Source of the DNA: Melieria omissa
Taxonomy: Eukaryota > Arthropoda > Insecta > Diptera > Ulidiidae
NCBI GenBank assembly: GCA_963971225.1
Contig: OZ020270.1
Location: forward strand, 26,969,123-27,033,122
Direction: 5' to 3'
DNA: 64,000 bases
Shown here: positions 31,807-44,172 of the stretch, in pieces
How positions within the stretch are numbered: position 1 is the first letter of the stretch
Layout: each line of letters opens with the position of its first letter
Program-made: the position numbers and the translations under genes
Notes under the pieces: model-generated
The model's database searches: none
Seen by the model: the letters and a program-made list of their open reading frames with translations, nothing else
What the model was told of the DNA's origin: nothing

Positions 31807-32540
31807 TGCCCATCGAAGGGTTAATATTGTAGTTTAGTGCAGTGACTACGTGACGCGAAACTGAGCGGGGAAATGATTTTCAGACCATTTTTTGCTTTTT
31901 CCAATCGTCCGATAGTGTACGGGTTTTATTACCCAAGCATTCGCACAGCACCGGTTACCAGTCAATTGCTTGCATCTTAAAGTGATAACTTTTCTTATTC
32001 GCTGTAAATATAGCGTTGCAAACCACCTTGTCTTACTGGTCTAAGTAATTTTGATGGTTACCCGTGCTAACAAAAAGCAGAAATAAATTATTTCATACGC
32101 TAAAGTCGGCAGATATTCGGTTGCTTTTTCTTTCATTTCATGTCTCATTGAGTTTGCCGTTTCTAGCGCAGCGAGAAACAGTGATGGCAAGTTGAACTCT
32201 TTTCAAACGCAGAGCTGCAACTCAAACAATTCAAACGTTAAGGCTTTAAGGGCAGTCAGCAAAAACTGAAGTAAAATCATATTAAAACACGTTGCAACAT
32301 ACTTATGACGTTTTTCAGCAACGACTTTTTTTGCAATCAATTTCCTATAAACGTACTACAGAATGAACGCAAAAAGAAACAATTATTTTATTTGCAAATA
32401 AACATCGAACGCAACAGCAACCCGTGCCCTGGCGTTTGTATGGCGAATTTGTTGTACGAACCTTAATCAACTCTGGGGCCTGGTTTGACCGAATTAGCAA
32501 CCGTGTTTGCCGTTTTCCCCTCTCACTTCCGCGTCATCTA
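31807..32540. other. No gene seen
   Basis: Moderately complex, unpaired sequence leading to the DD41D-like gene; it may include that element's 5' end, but no terminal repeat was found. Confidence 0.35.
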
Positions 32541-32556
32541 GTCATTGGTTTAGTGT

Positions 32557-33520
32557 TTGCCATTTATGAAAATGGACCGATTTAGCATCGTTCAACGTGT
32601 AAACATAGTGAAAATTTACTACAAAAATGGTAAAAATTTGAGCACCACTTTTCGCGCACTAAGGAAGGATTTCGGACGTCACGGAAGGCCTGTTTTGTCA
32701 ACAATTTCGGATTTATTGGCGAAATTCGAACGAACTGGTTCGGTACAAGATGTACAGAGGCCAATACGTAATCGCCCTGCTCGTTCGGACGAAAATAGTG
32801 CTGCTGTAGCTGCCAGTGTTGAAGATGACCCGAATTTATCGCTTCCTCGGCGTTCACAACAATTGGACATCTCCATCATCTCAATTTTGCGTATTTTGCA
32901 TTTGGATTTGCATCTTCGTCCATACAAAGTTCAGTTGGTGCAGAAATTGGAGCCGAGAGATCACAGAATGCGTCGTAACTACGCCGAATGGGTGCTTGAA
33001 AAACAGTCCGAAAATCCAAATTTTTCGCACGAAATTTTCTTCAGCAATGAAGCACATTTTCACCTCGGTGGTTACGTTAATAGTGAAAATTGTCGTGTGT
33101 GGGGCTCAGAAAATCCACACGTGGTTGTCGAGAGCCCAATGCATCCACCTAGAGTCACTGTTTGGTGTGCATTATGGTCCGGTAGTGTCATAGGGCCATA
33201 TTTCTTCGAAAATGATGAAGGACAGACCGTTACAGTCAATTCTGAACGTTATGACCGTATGATAACCGAGTATTTCTGGTCAGCTATCGCAGATATGGAT
33301 GTGGAGGAGATGTGGTTTCAACAGGGCGGCGCAACATGACAGAATTGCGAATCAGGTTCGATGAACGCATAATTCTTGGCGCTTTACAGCCTGCTATATG
33401 TAAAAAAGTCATCGAAAATTACCTAAAAAGAATCGAGGTGTGCCAGGCTGCTCGTGGCGGTCATTTGAATGATGTCATATCATATATTACTAATGGCACA
33501 AACCAAATATTATTTTGATA
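32557..33520 (+). pseudogene. DD41D-like transposase pseudogene
   Basis: From MKMDRFSIVQRVNIVKIYY the frame runs intact to WFQQGGAT at 33,339. Visible blocks are the N-terminal helix-turn-helix, the linker LSLPRRSQQLDIS, FSNEAHFHLGGYVN (first catalytic block, usually DEAHF, here NEAHF), VWCALWSGSVIGPYFFEN, and WFQQGGAT (usually QDGAT). Thus both the first and second acidic residues look mutated (D to N and D to G). After 33,339 a deletion and frameshift remove the third; the tail LRIRFDERIILGAL and ARGGHLNDVISYI follows to about 33,500. The protein is dead. Relatives with intact triads are, as I recall, spaced DD41D. Confidence 0.8.
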
Positions 33521-33539
33521 ATAAAGTTTCATCAAAATT

Positions 33540-34900
33540 CAAATTTTAATTGATTTTTTTTCTTTATTTACTTTTTCGGCCCTGTACTTTATTGATCTTA
33601 AAGTGTACTTTATTTCGACTATGATTATGTGCGATTATTATTAGTTATTTTTTCTGCTGTCGGCAAGGGGAATTCCTGGTATTGATGACTGCTTATTGGG
33701 TGTTCCACTGCGACTATACGCTTTGTGCTAAATTAGATTCTTTTGACTTTCGCTCAACTCACACTCTTCCTTTTCCACTGGCTTTCAGCTACAGATTCGG
33801 TGCTAAATTCAACGATTTTGGACTTACCTCACAGAAGAAATAGGCTAGCGAAAGGAAAGGGGTCGGAAGTCTTCGATATCTCACCGATGGATGTTGAAGT
33901 GTGACTTTGAAAAAGTTGTTATTTTTCAAATCGTCCAACTGTTTATAGTTTCTAAACCAAACAAGCTATCAACGTGGAACATTACCCATTTTGTAATACA
34001 GATTTCAGCTTTTCAAAGATATGCTTTTTGATTTTGTCGATATCTTAACACAAAGCGGAGTGAATCAAAGTTTTTAAAGGGTCAAGTAAATAGAAATCGT
34101 TCAACTGTTTGTAGCTCCTAAGCCAGCATAACTAGCGGTTTGAACAAAGACTCATTTTGCAGTACAAATCTTTCGCTTTTCGAAACTGTGTTCAAAGTTG
34201 TAAATATTCTACCGAAAAGCTGAACAATTTGAAGTTAAAGAAAGAATTTAAGAAAAATACCCCCTCCCATACAGTCACTTTAAACTAATCTTTGATTTGG
34301 ATCCTTTGACGAAATATCTGTTTGTTACAAAAATATTGTTTAAGCGATAAATATTGTTTCAAATGGTATTAGGCTCAAAGGTTGTAAACGGCACCCCACC
34401 AAAATGAAATACTGTGTGCGTTACTAGTTCATTAAATTATGACTTATTTTAATTCTTTTTTATATTTACTTCAATATAATCGCAGCTTAAAGCGCCAACT
34501 TGAATTTCCGCCGGATAACTTTAGCTGGCGTTTTTGAAATTGTATTATTTAAAACATTTTATATTATCATGTTTTTAAATTTAATTTATCATATTATTTT
34601 GATAATTTATCTGCAACACTTCAATATCCTTTGTAATTACACATAAACATTTTAGTCTTCACAAAATGATTTTACATAAATTTTGTGCTTTAATAAGAGT
34701 ATTTCTTAATCTTTTCTATTAAAAGCATAGATTGTTTTTTAAATTTATTTAGCATTTTAAGCAAGATTTATTTAGTTACTTTTATTCACACAAAAAAATA
34801 TCATTACAAAAACTAGTAATAGTTATTATTACATTGTTCTTCATTACAATACATTATAATTTCAATAATTTTTTTCCAACCACATAAATTTGTGTTAATT
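33540..34900. other. No gene seen
   Basis: Low-complexity AT-rich stretches, especially 34,440-34,900, with no paired repeats or supported frames. Confidence 0.4.
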
Positions 34901-34939
34901 TAAATCAATTTATGTTTATTGATTTTTTTACTTCAATAT

Positions 34940-36030
34940 GCATTTCCTACCATGCAATTAGGATAGGTTTAGCTTTGTTGCCACTAATTTCAGCTCGTTT
35001 TATTCATATTTTTCACTTGATTCACGCACTTGCGCTAACATTTCGCTTTTTTTATTTATTACACTTGGTCGTTGGAAATCAGCCGAGCGCGGCATTGCCT
35101 CGGCCGTTTTTTGTCGTCTGCACGTGCGCGCCCCACACGCAATTCAACTCAGCGCAACTCAAGGTTTCCTTGCAATCTTGCTCGCAACAAACACGGAACG
35201 TACGTTGACTGACAAAAAGCAGTGAAAAGACCGAAGTCATCGGCTAGCTGCTGGTGCTGTTGCATTTGTTGCGGCTAGTCGCCAACTGTTTGTGGGTGTT
35301 TACGGGCGTACGCAAATTCTCGCTGCGCTCGCAGAAAATACACAAATACGCAAAAACAAAAATAAGCGACTCCAATCGCCGCTAGTAGTTGGTGCGTTGT
35401 TATATTTGAGTGTTGTCACGATTGCAACGACGAATAACAATCAATTACGCTGTCGGCAGCAACAACAACGTGCTGAGCGGCAGTTGTAAGCACGCAGTGA
35501 CGTAGACCACGAACAGGGTAAACGGAGTTTAATGTCCTACTGAGCCGAGCCGTGTCTCACAATCGTTGAATCGACCTTGTTGGCATCGACTAAAGGGATT
35601 TAATTAAAATAATACAAATCGTCTTTCCCTTCAACCTAACCTAACTTAGGGGGGTTCGACTTTGCGGGCACTTGTATGTTTACTGATCGCTAGTGTTGCG
35701 CCGCTGCACAGTCTTTGTCGCTAAATGAAATCACAGGCTCTGCCATTGTCCTTTTTGTAAATAGAGTCATCGCATTTGCAAATTGCTCGACGCGCCGTTC
35801 CTGGTCGGCACACAAAACACTCCGCCTTCTCGGGTACTCTTTTGCGCCACATTTTATGGTGATGATTTGGTTGCTCTTGTTTTTGCCACTGCTGTAGTGG
35901 TTGAGCATTGTTTACTTGTTTTTTTGCTGCGTTTTAGAACAAATGTTTCTCTTTATCTCTCGCTTCTACTCATGCAAACAACAACCGCAGCCAATGTGAA
36001 CATCGTTACCGGCTGCGTATAGGGGAAACG
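34940..36030 (+). other. GC-richer island, possible host promoter or first exon
   Basis: Base composition rises (CGGCATTGCCTCGGCC, TGCACGTGCGCGCC). CAGCAACAACAACG and TGTTGTTGC-type repeats are like fly 5' UTRs and regulatory DNA. A donor-like ACAGGGTAAAC lies near 35,515. No conserved protein is recognised: the frames at 34,912, 35,292 and 35,783 have no domain. It is the largest stretch not explained by repeats. Confidence 0.25.
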
Positions 36031-36357
36031 GGTGCATTTCCGAGAAATTGGCTTTTCTTTTTAGTTTTAGAGCCCGAGGTAAATATAATGAAGTCCACTA
36101 CAGCTTTTGACTAGGCAATGTTAAAATGACGTCGATTCATTAATTTAGTCCGTTGCATGGCCAGAATAACAACATACCATAATAATTATTTCTATATATT
36201 CCTATATTTTTCTTTACATTTTCGACTCATATAGATACTTTTTTCATATTTGGTTATTTATTTTCCAATTTGTTCAAACTTTCTATTCATGTTCATATAC
36301 AGGGGTAACACCCTTATTAGCACACCCTATCAACATGATACAATAAACGAGGTAAAC
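36031..36357. other. No gene seen
   Basis: AT-rich spacer between the GC-richer island and the tRNA-bearing MITE. Confidence 0.35.
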
Positions 36358-36360
36358 TAA

Positions 36361-36953
36361 CAGCCCGATTCTGTACACTTGATAAATTCACCGAATTGAC
36401 TATTTGTCAAGTTTTTATTATTTGTCAAGAATCGGTATTCTATCCCAAAAATAAAAGCTCTTTTCTTGATAAATTGTCAAAAGTGTGAATGCTATTGACA
36501 ACAGCATACAAATTGAAATTTTGCCTATTGAAAATGGAAGAATTGTGCATGTTTACACTTTTACATCAGAGAAAATAAAAAAAAAAATTCCGTTACCTCC
36601 CACGAATTATTTTGTATGCAAAAAGCGCCTATTGTGATGAAACTATTAAAAAAAACGTACGAACTTATTTCCAGCCTAGCCAGGATTCGAACCGGGGGCG
36701 CTCGGTATGAGAAGCCAGCGCGTACCCGCTGGGCTATCAAGGCCGGTTTTTTTCTGCAAAACTTACTTTAGTTAAACTTTTTGTCTTATTTTTTGACAAT
36801 TTGACAAATGTCGCATATTCACCTTATGTTGAATTAAATGAGCTTTTTACTTTATCAATGTTGCATCAGAATACCAGCAAAGCTTTTGCTTGATAAAAAT
36901 CTTGACAAAATTTCTTGATAAAAAATTTGTCAAGAATACACAGAATCAGGCTG
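36361..36953. mobile_element. Harbinger-like MITE carrying a tRNA-like sequence, copy 1
   Basis: CAGCCCGATTCTGTACACTT at the left and the inverse of CAGCCTGATTCTGTGTATTC at the right are flanked by TAA (36,358-36,360 and 36,954-36,956). The subterminal motif CTTGATAAA/TTGTCAAG recurs at both ends. A second, nearly identical copy at 58,204-58,786 is also flanked by TAA. Confidence 0.92.
36672..36746 (-). ncRNA. tRNA-Met-like sequence inside MITE
   Basis: On the minus strand, TAGCCCAGCGGG fits Pol III box A and GGTTCGAATCC fits box B, 30-odd bases apart. The region between reads CTGGCTTCTCATACCGAG, with CAT where a methionine anticodon would be. The T-arm folds with one mismatch and the acceptor stem pairs imperfectly, so this is a tRNA-like promoter or pseudogene rather than a proven functional tRNA. 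Confidence 0.6.
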
Positions 36954-37231
36954 TAAGTATGGAAAGCCTTCTCAGAAATTCTTTGTTTACGAACACCAAC
37001 TTGCATGACAGCTGGAATTCACGATTTCAATCGAAGAAAACTTTTTGCGAATCGCGGGCGTGCTTATAAGAGTGCCAACCATAATTTGGAGCTCCTATCT
37101 TAAAAACGATATCTCAAAATGTACACCAATGAAACTGATTTACTTACTTAACTGGACATAACAACCCTTTACCGGGTTACGGTCTACCGCAAAAGTTTCC
37201 TCAACGCGCCTTCTCTAGTTGGTCACACTAA

Positions 37232-38010
37232 TGGCCAAACTCCATAAAGCGCGTTTCAGGCGTTCGGGGTTTGTCGGGTTATGGCGTTTCTCGCGTTATT
37301 CGCGTTGCAAATGGTCAAACTCCATAAAGCGCGTTTCACGCGTCAGCTTCTTCTTCTTACGTCAGTTGATGCTAATTTTTAATTGGCAAACTGCTGATTG
37401 ATTTCGTTGTGAATTGTGAAAAACAACGAAATTAAATTGCTATACGACGTTATAGACTTTATAGAATTTACTGATTTCATTTTAAACACATTAAATGCAT
37501 ATCGAACATTGCAAAAAATAAAAAAAAGATTCAGTTGAATTCAATTTGTAGCAATTTATTTCACAGGGATGAGCAAAATTCGATCGACAACGAATAAGCT
37601 ATCGAATTTCCAATACAGCGAAGACTAAGTTTCGTCTGTCAAAGAATTATGCTAATTTTTAGGAATTTCTCCACATTTTATGTTAAAATATTGAATTTCA
37701 AATGTTTCGTAAATGTATTTAATAGCTTTTGTGTAAAATAAATGCATCCGACTTTTGCGATAACACAAGTTTGTTATCGGCATTACCATTTAACCACATA
37801 ATGTATGACATCTTTAGGAGCTCTGTCAGCTGTTTGACGTCATTTAGCGAGAAACGCGAGAGAAAGTTGAAAATAGTTCAACTTTTGCCGCGTTTCGGGC
37901 GTAGTCATGGAGTTTGCTTCATACAAATACACTGATTCAACTTTTTCTCGAAACACGAGAAACGCCAAAAACCACGATACGCCTGAAACGCGCTTTATGG
38001 AGTTTGGCCA
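37232..38010. mobile_element. MITE with TAA duplication (779 bp)
   Basis: TGGCCAAACTCCATAAAGCG and its inverse are the ends, flanked by TAA (37,229-37,231 and 38,011-38,013). A second copy of the end (TGGTCAAACTCCATAAAGCG) lies 80 bp inside at about 37,311. Harbinger-like by duplication size. Confidence 0.82.
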
Positions 38011-38013
38011 TAA

Positions 38014-38508
38014 TGGTCACGTATGTTTTGTGTCTAATAAGCATTATCCTTATTATTCTCAAAAAAGTTAACAACGAAATTCACAAAAGAAGAAGTAAGT
38101 AAAAAAACAAAGAGTTAACGTGAAAACCAATCAAATTCAAAAAAACATACAATTTAAAATAAAAAAAGGAAATTACAGCTGATTCAGAAGTGCTACCATA
38201 CTGTTGTATAGCACAGAATGTATATCGTTACCATATTGTAGAATACATGTATGTAATGTTCATAGCGAGCATCGCGTTTATAATAATCATCGATTTTTGT
38301 CTGAAACGGTAACAGTAAATAGAACAATTTATCATTTTTACATGTTACTAAATCCTTTCTTGGCAAGTTTGTGTACGACCGGACATTTTTGTGTTCGGTT
38401 GTACTTTGCAACCGGACACGAGAACACGAAAACTTCCGAAAACCGGATAGTTGGTAACCCTGACGATAAGATGTGCTAATTAGCGTGCCGCTATATTAAT
38501 TCTTTTAA
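38014..38508. other. No gene seen
   Basis: Unpaired AT-rich sequence. The short frames on both strands have no recognisable motif. Confidence 0.35.
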
Positions 38509-39280
38509 GGCCGTTTTCTCAACTAACCGATAAAGTGGTCTTTAGCTCTCGGGCCAATAAGTTATTCCTCACTTTAAAGTGCCCGGTAACTATTTTCGTT
38601 TTCTCAACTGCCTGATAAATATAAATTTAACAAGTCTGATTTTTTGGCAGCTGTGGTCTACGATGGGCAACACTTGGCGGCGCAATCAGCTGTTTTTGAA
38701 AAACTATAATTATTTTTGAAGGAGAAAAAGAAAAATTTTGCCTGGCAAAATCTTGCTGATGCTTTTACTGTAAAGTGGGGCGTGTCGCGACGTTGGAAAT
38801 CGTTGAGGGACAAGTTCGACAGCCTGAAGCGCAAGTTCAAGCTGGAACTTGCAGCGGAGAAGAGCGGACGTATCGCACAGGTGGCGGCCCAGCAGCGATT
38901 GGAAATGTCAGCAGTGCAAAGCAGTGAAATAGTCCAATCGGCTTTTATATGTTCTATTTGCCACATTTTGCGACTCTGTACTTTCAAAAGCGTCTTCCAG
39001 TGCATGAATATAAAAAACACGCCTATTCCGAAAGATCTCAAATTCAAATTTCATTTCAAATTATGATTTCATAACCAGCTATTTTTTGTTTGTAAACAAA
39101 CATATGCGTGTACTTAGCACCACTTCTACTTATAGTTCACTTTAAAGTTTAACAGGCACTCAATATGGCCGGTAAGTTTTATCGGGCCGATAGCTTAACA
39201 AGCGTTTGAGAAAACGAAATTGCGTTTATTGGCCCGATAAAGTGAACTTTAAGGTTAAAGGTAAGTTGAGAAAACGGCCC
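38509..39280 (+). mobile_element. Harbinger-type element, second copy
   Basis: GGCCGTTTTCTCAACT and the inverse AGTTGAGAAAACGGCC match the ends of the element at 11,600. The interior carries the same Myb/zeste-like gene. The target duplication is not clear here; a base may have been lost at the left end. Confidence 0.82.
38716..39066 (+). pseudogene. Myb/zeste-like Harbinger protein, N-truncated
   Basis: FAWQNLADAFTVKWGVSRRW and SLRDKFDSLKRKFKLELAA form the zeste-like DNA-binding region, followed by AQVAAQQRLEMSAVQSSEIV. Unlike the copy at 12,189-11,781 there is no frameshift between these blocks. There is no good start codon and the upstream part is deleted, so it is probably not expressed as a whole protein. 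Its role in active Harbinger elements is to bind the transposon ends and help import the transposase; that is family knowledge, not seen here. Confidence 0.65.
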
Positions 39281-39291
39281 TTCCTGTTTAT

Positions 39292-39949
39292 AGGTCTGTT
39301 TGGCAACGAACAATTTTTACGAATTTGTACAAATTTGTACTGGATGTGTGTACGCCAAATCTCCGACAACGAGAGCGAAACTGAGAGCGTAAAGTGACAG
39401 TTCATTTCGTGAGAATTTGCAAGTTTTTACTGGAGAAATTTTGTCCAGTAACTTTTAGCCAGTAAGAAGAAGAACAAGAAAAACATATGACTGGCTGCCA
39501 TATGGTCGACTGCAAAGAAAAATGAATTTTGTAAACATTGGGAGGAAAATGCATCCGGCAAAGAAATTGTGCGTTCGCGAGTCTGCTGACCAACAACCGT
39601 CTTGCTCAGCTTTACTTGCTGCAGCTGAAAGGAAAGAATCGTAGATTGAGCCAAACGAACCATTTACATTTTGCATTAAATTTCTATTTGAACTGAATTT
39701 TCCCTACCGCTTCAAACCTCAAATGAATTTTTAGATCAGCTGTTTCGTTCTTTAACCCTCCTGTTTACACACTTTTTACTGTGTATTGTGAGTGAGTCCC
39801 AGTGGTGTAACCAAGAGTTAAAACTTGCAAATTCTTACAAATCGTTGTTTGTTTACTTTTTTGGATAGTTTGATTTTTGGGAGCGTAAGCTTACTCTTCT
39901 GAAATTTTTTACTGGATAATTTTAACTGGAAATCTTCCCAAACAGACCT
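39292..39949. mobile_element. MITE with AGGTCTGTTTGG ends
   Basis: AGGTCTGTTTGG and its inverse enclose 658 bp. TTTTTACTGGA-type subterminal motifs appear near both ends (39,425 and 39,908). A TAT duplication is possible. No coding capacity is supported. Confidence 0.6.
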
Positions 39950-39962
39950 TATGTCAAGTATA

Positions 39963-40813
39963 TAGGGATGCAAACGATACATCGATGTTTTTGAAACATC
40001 GATGTATCGGCTGAAATTTCGATGTTTAGCCATCGATGTTCAAAATTTTCGAACATCGGAAAAGTGCCGATATATCGATGTCATTTCAACGATGTTTTAA
40101 GCATCGAAATTTTTCAACATTTATGTATAATTTTTTCATAATTTGCGCTCGAACTTTCACAACGTTTGCGCTTTACACATATGTTATACGATCCGATGCA
40201 GCCCTGCAACGTTTGGTTTTCATGTAGCACTACAGAAGCTCGTTTGGCAACGTCGTCAGTGAAAATTACAAATTTTAACAAAGGGGCAACTCGGCGGCCG
40301 CCATCTGCTTTCTCTTCCTTTTTGACTGGCGACGTGGACCCGACCGGGTGGGTTATAATTTAAATCCTCAAACATCGGGAAAACGGACAAAGTAATTATA
40401 ATTTAAACATAAGTAAAACATTGTAAACTAATTAATTTTTTAATTATTATAGATATTTGACATTGAAACAACATCCTAATTTGCAGAGAAGAAATTTATG
40501 TTTACTTAAACCCCTGCGTGGGGCAACAATCTAATTTGCAGCGAAGAAATATGTATATGTTTACGTAAACCCTAAAATTGTTACTTTTTATGTTTGTATA
40601 TGCTCATATATGTAAAAGACAAAAAGTCTAAGTGACTAATTAAAAAATGTTCTTGAATTCTATTGGATTCGTTTTCTTGTTATATGATTTTAAAGAAAAA
40701 ACATCGGCAAACATCGATGTATCGATGTTTTCCCGGCGATGTTTTCGTAGCATCGATGTTGCCTGGCCGATGCATCGAAACATCGATGTTGCTCCTCAGA
40801 ATTTGCATCCCTA
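39963..40813. mobile_element. hAT-type MITE with CATCGATG clusters
   Basis: TAGGGATGCAAAC at the left and the inverse of TAGGGATGCAAAT at the right are flanked by CAAGTATA (39,955-39,962 and 40,814-40,821), a perfect 8-bp duplication. Both subterminal regions (39,980-40,110 and 40,700-40,800) are packed with ACATCGATGT-like motifs, at least ten in total. The centre is AT-rich and non-coding. Confidence 0.92.
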
Positions 40814-40894
40814 CAAGTATACCCTTTCAGAACAAAACGAAATTATTTCGCATATTGTCGAGTATACTCATAATTAAGATAAAAAAATTTATAA

Positions 40895-41150
40895 AGTTGT
40901 GAACACCTCGATATAGTGAACGCCCCAATTTTTACATGGAGTACTCTAAATAGTGAACAATCGAAAACCTTTAAATAGTGAACAAAATTTTGAAAGCAAT
41001 TTCAAGCAAAAAGCAACGAAAAATACAAGGACTCAAAAATTAAAAACGGTATTCCCCTAATTTGAATTTTTGCTGTTGAATGTTACAAAATCAGCTGTTT
41101 CTTGACCTTAGTGGTTTTGTTTTTTGTCGAGTGCAAACCGATTGTGGTTG
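40895..41150. repeat. pogo-like fragment
   Basis: TGAACACCTCGATATAGTGA and several AAATAGTGAACAA motifs match the interior of the pogo-like ends at 41,281 and 47,600. Confidence 0.55.
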
Positions 41151-41280
41151 AAAGCAGGGCTTTTGATTTTTATTTTAACCCTTTCAGTTATGAAAATCAG
41201 CCGTTCCAGACAAAAATCTGAATACTTAAATATAAACTAATGTCACTCTTCAAAAATACGAATCTGCAAAAAAAAATATA

Positions 41281-41517
41281 CAGTCGTGTCTGGATATAGT
41301 GAACTAATTATTGCAAGGCCTCTTCACAGTATCGAGGTTGTTCAATATATCAAGGTTAACATTTTTGTTCAAAAACTCGTTTTATTTGCTCAAAAAACAC
41401 TTTTTGTTTTTTGATTAAAATTTTTTTCTATATTTAGAGGCTCCATATCAAAATTTGGGTGTTCACTATATCGAGGTGTTCATTATATCGGGTGTTCACT
41501 ATACCCAGACACGGCTG
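41281..41517. mobile_element. pogo-like MITE (237 bp)
   Basis: CAGTCGTGTCTGGATATAGT and the inverse of CAGCCGTGTCTGGGTATAGT are flanked by TA. Repeated TATAGTGAAC and TATCGAGGTGTTC motifs resemble pogo/Tigger ends. Confidence 0.82.
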
Positions 41518-41611
41518 TATATATAGTTGATGGACGATGTGACTCGGAGGATACACATTTTAGCATATGCATTGTATTATTTCTAAGTGAATGAAAGAAA
41601 ATTTTATACTA

Positions 41612-42169
41612 CTGTGTCCAAAAAAAAATAAGGTGACCTTGTATTTATTTTGAAAATTCTTTATTTATTCTTCCAAATCAATTTCATCCCCTTCAAAGTA
41701 ATCCGCTCCCGATGCAATGCACTTATGCCAACGGATTTTCCAATCTTCGAAACACTGATTGTAGTCACTTTCCGGGACTTTCACTTTCCTTCAGTTCCGT
41801 CTTCGCTGCGGCTTGAATCTCCTCTATCGTATCAAAACGGTGTCCCCGGAGCGGTCTTTTGAGCTTGCTGAATAGCCAGAAGTCGCACGGCGCCAGATCA
41901 GGTGAATACGGTGGTTGCGGCACGATATGGGTTGAGTTTTTGGCGAAATGATCACGAATTACGAGTGCAGTATGGGATGGTGCATTATCGTGGTGTAAAA
42001 ACCAAGAATTGTCTTTCCACAATTTCGGCCTTTTTAGGCGGATAGCGTTACGCAATACGCATAACGTTCAAATAATATTCCTTGTTGACTGTTTGGCTCG
42101 GCGGAAGGAATTCATAATGCACACACCACGATAATCGATAATTCAAATGTCACCTTATTTTTGCCACAG
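41612..42169 (-). mobile_element. Mariner deletion derivative
   Basis: CTGTGTCCAAAAAAAAATAA and the inverse of CTGTGGCAAAAATAAGGTG are flanked by TA (41,610-41,611 and 42,170-42,171). Only the 3' half of the gene remains. Confidence 0.85.
41689..42060 (-). pseudogene. Mariner transposase C-terminal half
   Basis: WFLHHDNAPSHTA holds the second catalytic aspartate, and PPYSPDLAPCDFWLFSKLK holds the third, with 34 residues between them. A frameshift near 41,770 splits off the end NQCFEDWKIRWHKCIASG, then ADYFEGDEIDLEE. The first catalytic residue and the DNA-binding half are deleted. It is a different mariner lineage from the intact copy at 1428, judging by motifs and ends. Confidence 0.88.
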
Positions 42170-44172
42170 TAGCAGTGGCGTCCCCAGGGGGGGATTAGGG
42201 GGATGGATCCCCCCTTGGGCGATAAATTTATTTATGCAATTTAATGCAACAATATCGAATTTTGGAAAATTTATTATTTGCTTTGTATCTCATGTGATGA
42301 ATGGTTGCATCCTCATAGTTGAACCTCCCATTGTCTGGCCTGACCATGGTGCAAAAAAGAGGAAAGCCGAGAATTGTTTTTAAAGATATAAATAAACCAT
42401 AAAGTGTGAACGCAATAATTTTCCTTGCTTGCTAACATTTCGTTCAGGTGAAACGGCAAAAATATATGTTCAGATGAGTTCAGTGATCGTTCGATCCCAT
42501 CACTAATCCGAATCTTTCAGTTTCTTTTTGTACTCATGTTCTCGCAATTTTCTGGTGCCTGGCTTCGGCCGTTATTATTTATTTGTTATTATTATAATGC
42601 TCGTTATTCGTTATTCAACACCCGATGAATAAGAACCTACAAACTAAACCAACCGAATACTTATTTTCCCCGCTAATAATAAAGTTGAATAAATAAATAA
42701 ATAGCGAATTTCATCTTCAATGAATTAATTTGGAAATTAAAAAAATACGTTCCTAATGGATTTGCTTCAACTGCTTCACCAATGCAGTCGTTGCAACAAT
42801 ATAATGCAGTATAATGACTAAAACACTTTAAGATTTTACATTGGACACATACAAATCGTGTTTTAAGATATATCTATTATTATTTCTGGATTCCTTTCAC
42901 TGGAAATTATGCTTTGAGGTCGAAAAGGCAGCTGACTAATACAGAACAGTGTGAATTGTTGGCCATAAATAAGGAAAAAGATCTTCTATTGACCACTTAG
43001 TTCCATCCTAATCCTATGCCAAAGTTCCTCTCCCAAAGAAAAAACATTCCGCTCAAGCAAAACATGCTCAACATGTTATTGTTCTTCCTGAAATGGTAAG
43101 ACTTAATTATCGCCTTCGTCATTGCTGTCTTCACGTTAAACTACCATATTTTGGCATAAGTATCGAAGCTTCGTTTTGTTCAGGGCTCAAAAGATAATTT
43201 GCGACATCGGCGTTATTATCTCTAGTAGCAACCGAAATAATATCTTGATTTTGTTGCTTTGAACGCATTGGTTTCCGCTATTGCTTAAACTATTTTTTCA
43301 GAGAAATCAAATCAATCAATGATTCAACTCCAAAATTTCAGTTAAAAATAACGTCCACCTTATCCTCAAAATAGTATTCCCTCCCTCCATCTTTGTCACA
43401 GAAAACACCACATAACTTCTATCATGTCGGGAATGTAATTAAGTTGATACTAAAACACGGATATAACCATGAAATTCATGAATGCATGGATAAATATTAA
43501 TTTTGAATATGTTCAGACATTATTTTGCAACGAAAATTATAATTTGCTAACCCAAAAGGAAATAAAAGTCAAGGCAAGTGAAAAACACTTGGACCAGGTA
43601 GATTTTGCGCCAACTAACTTATGTCACTTTTATATGGAATAGCACGAAAAAAAACGCTTCAAATCGGGTCAGATCGAAAAGCTTAGTTGAAGCCCTATGC
43701 TCCGTAAGGGACTGCATAAGAAAATAACGCAAACAATAATAATAATAATATTATAAACCATTCCGACAATAATTAGGTGGGAAATAAGAAAAAATTGTAA
43801 ATAACTGTCAAATTTGTATGAAAATACACCATGGTCTGGCCAGACGATGGTTTTGGTTTTTGTGTTTAGAAAGGATCAGTTGAGGTTATCATGAAATATG
43901 AGCTCAATAGCTTAACTTAAACATTTCTAAAGTGGGTTCAAAGTTCTTTATGGTCTGGCCAGAACCGGATGCCTGCAGTAGGGGTAAGAATAAATGAATA
44001 CAAAAATCAGTATTGCATTTGTTTTCGAAGAATAGTTGTATTTTCAGTGTTCCCAAAAGTATCGCCATTTTACCAAGGTAGTAATCAAACGCAGGCTGAT
44101 GTCAACCCTGCATCACTTGAATTTTTTGTTTTAAAAATTTTATGTAAGCATACCTATGTATACATACATATA

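Noticed and set aside
36672..36746. Functional tRNA-Met gene
   Set aside because: Acceptor and anticodon stems have mismat­ches and the sequence sits in a mobile MITE in two copies; kept only as tRNA-like.
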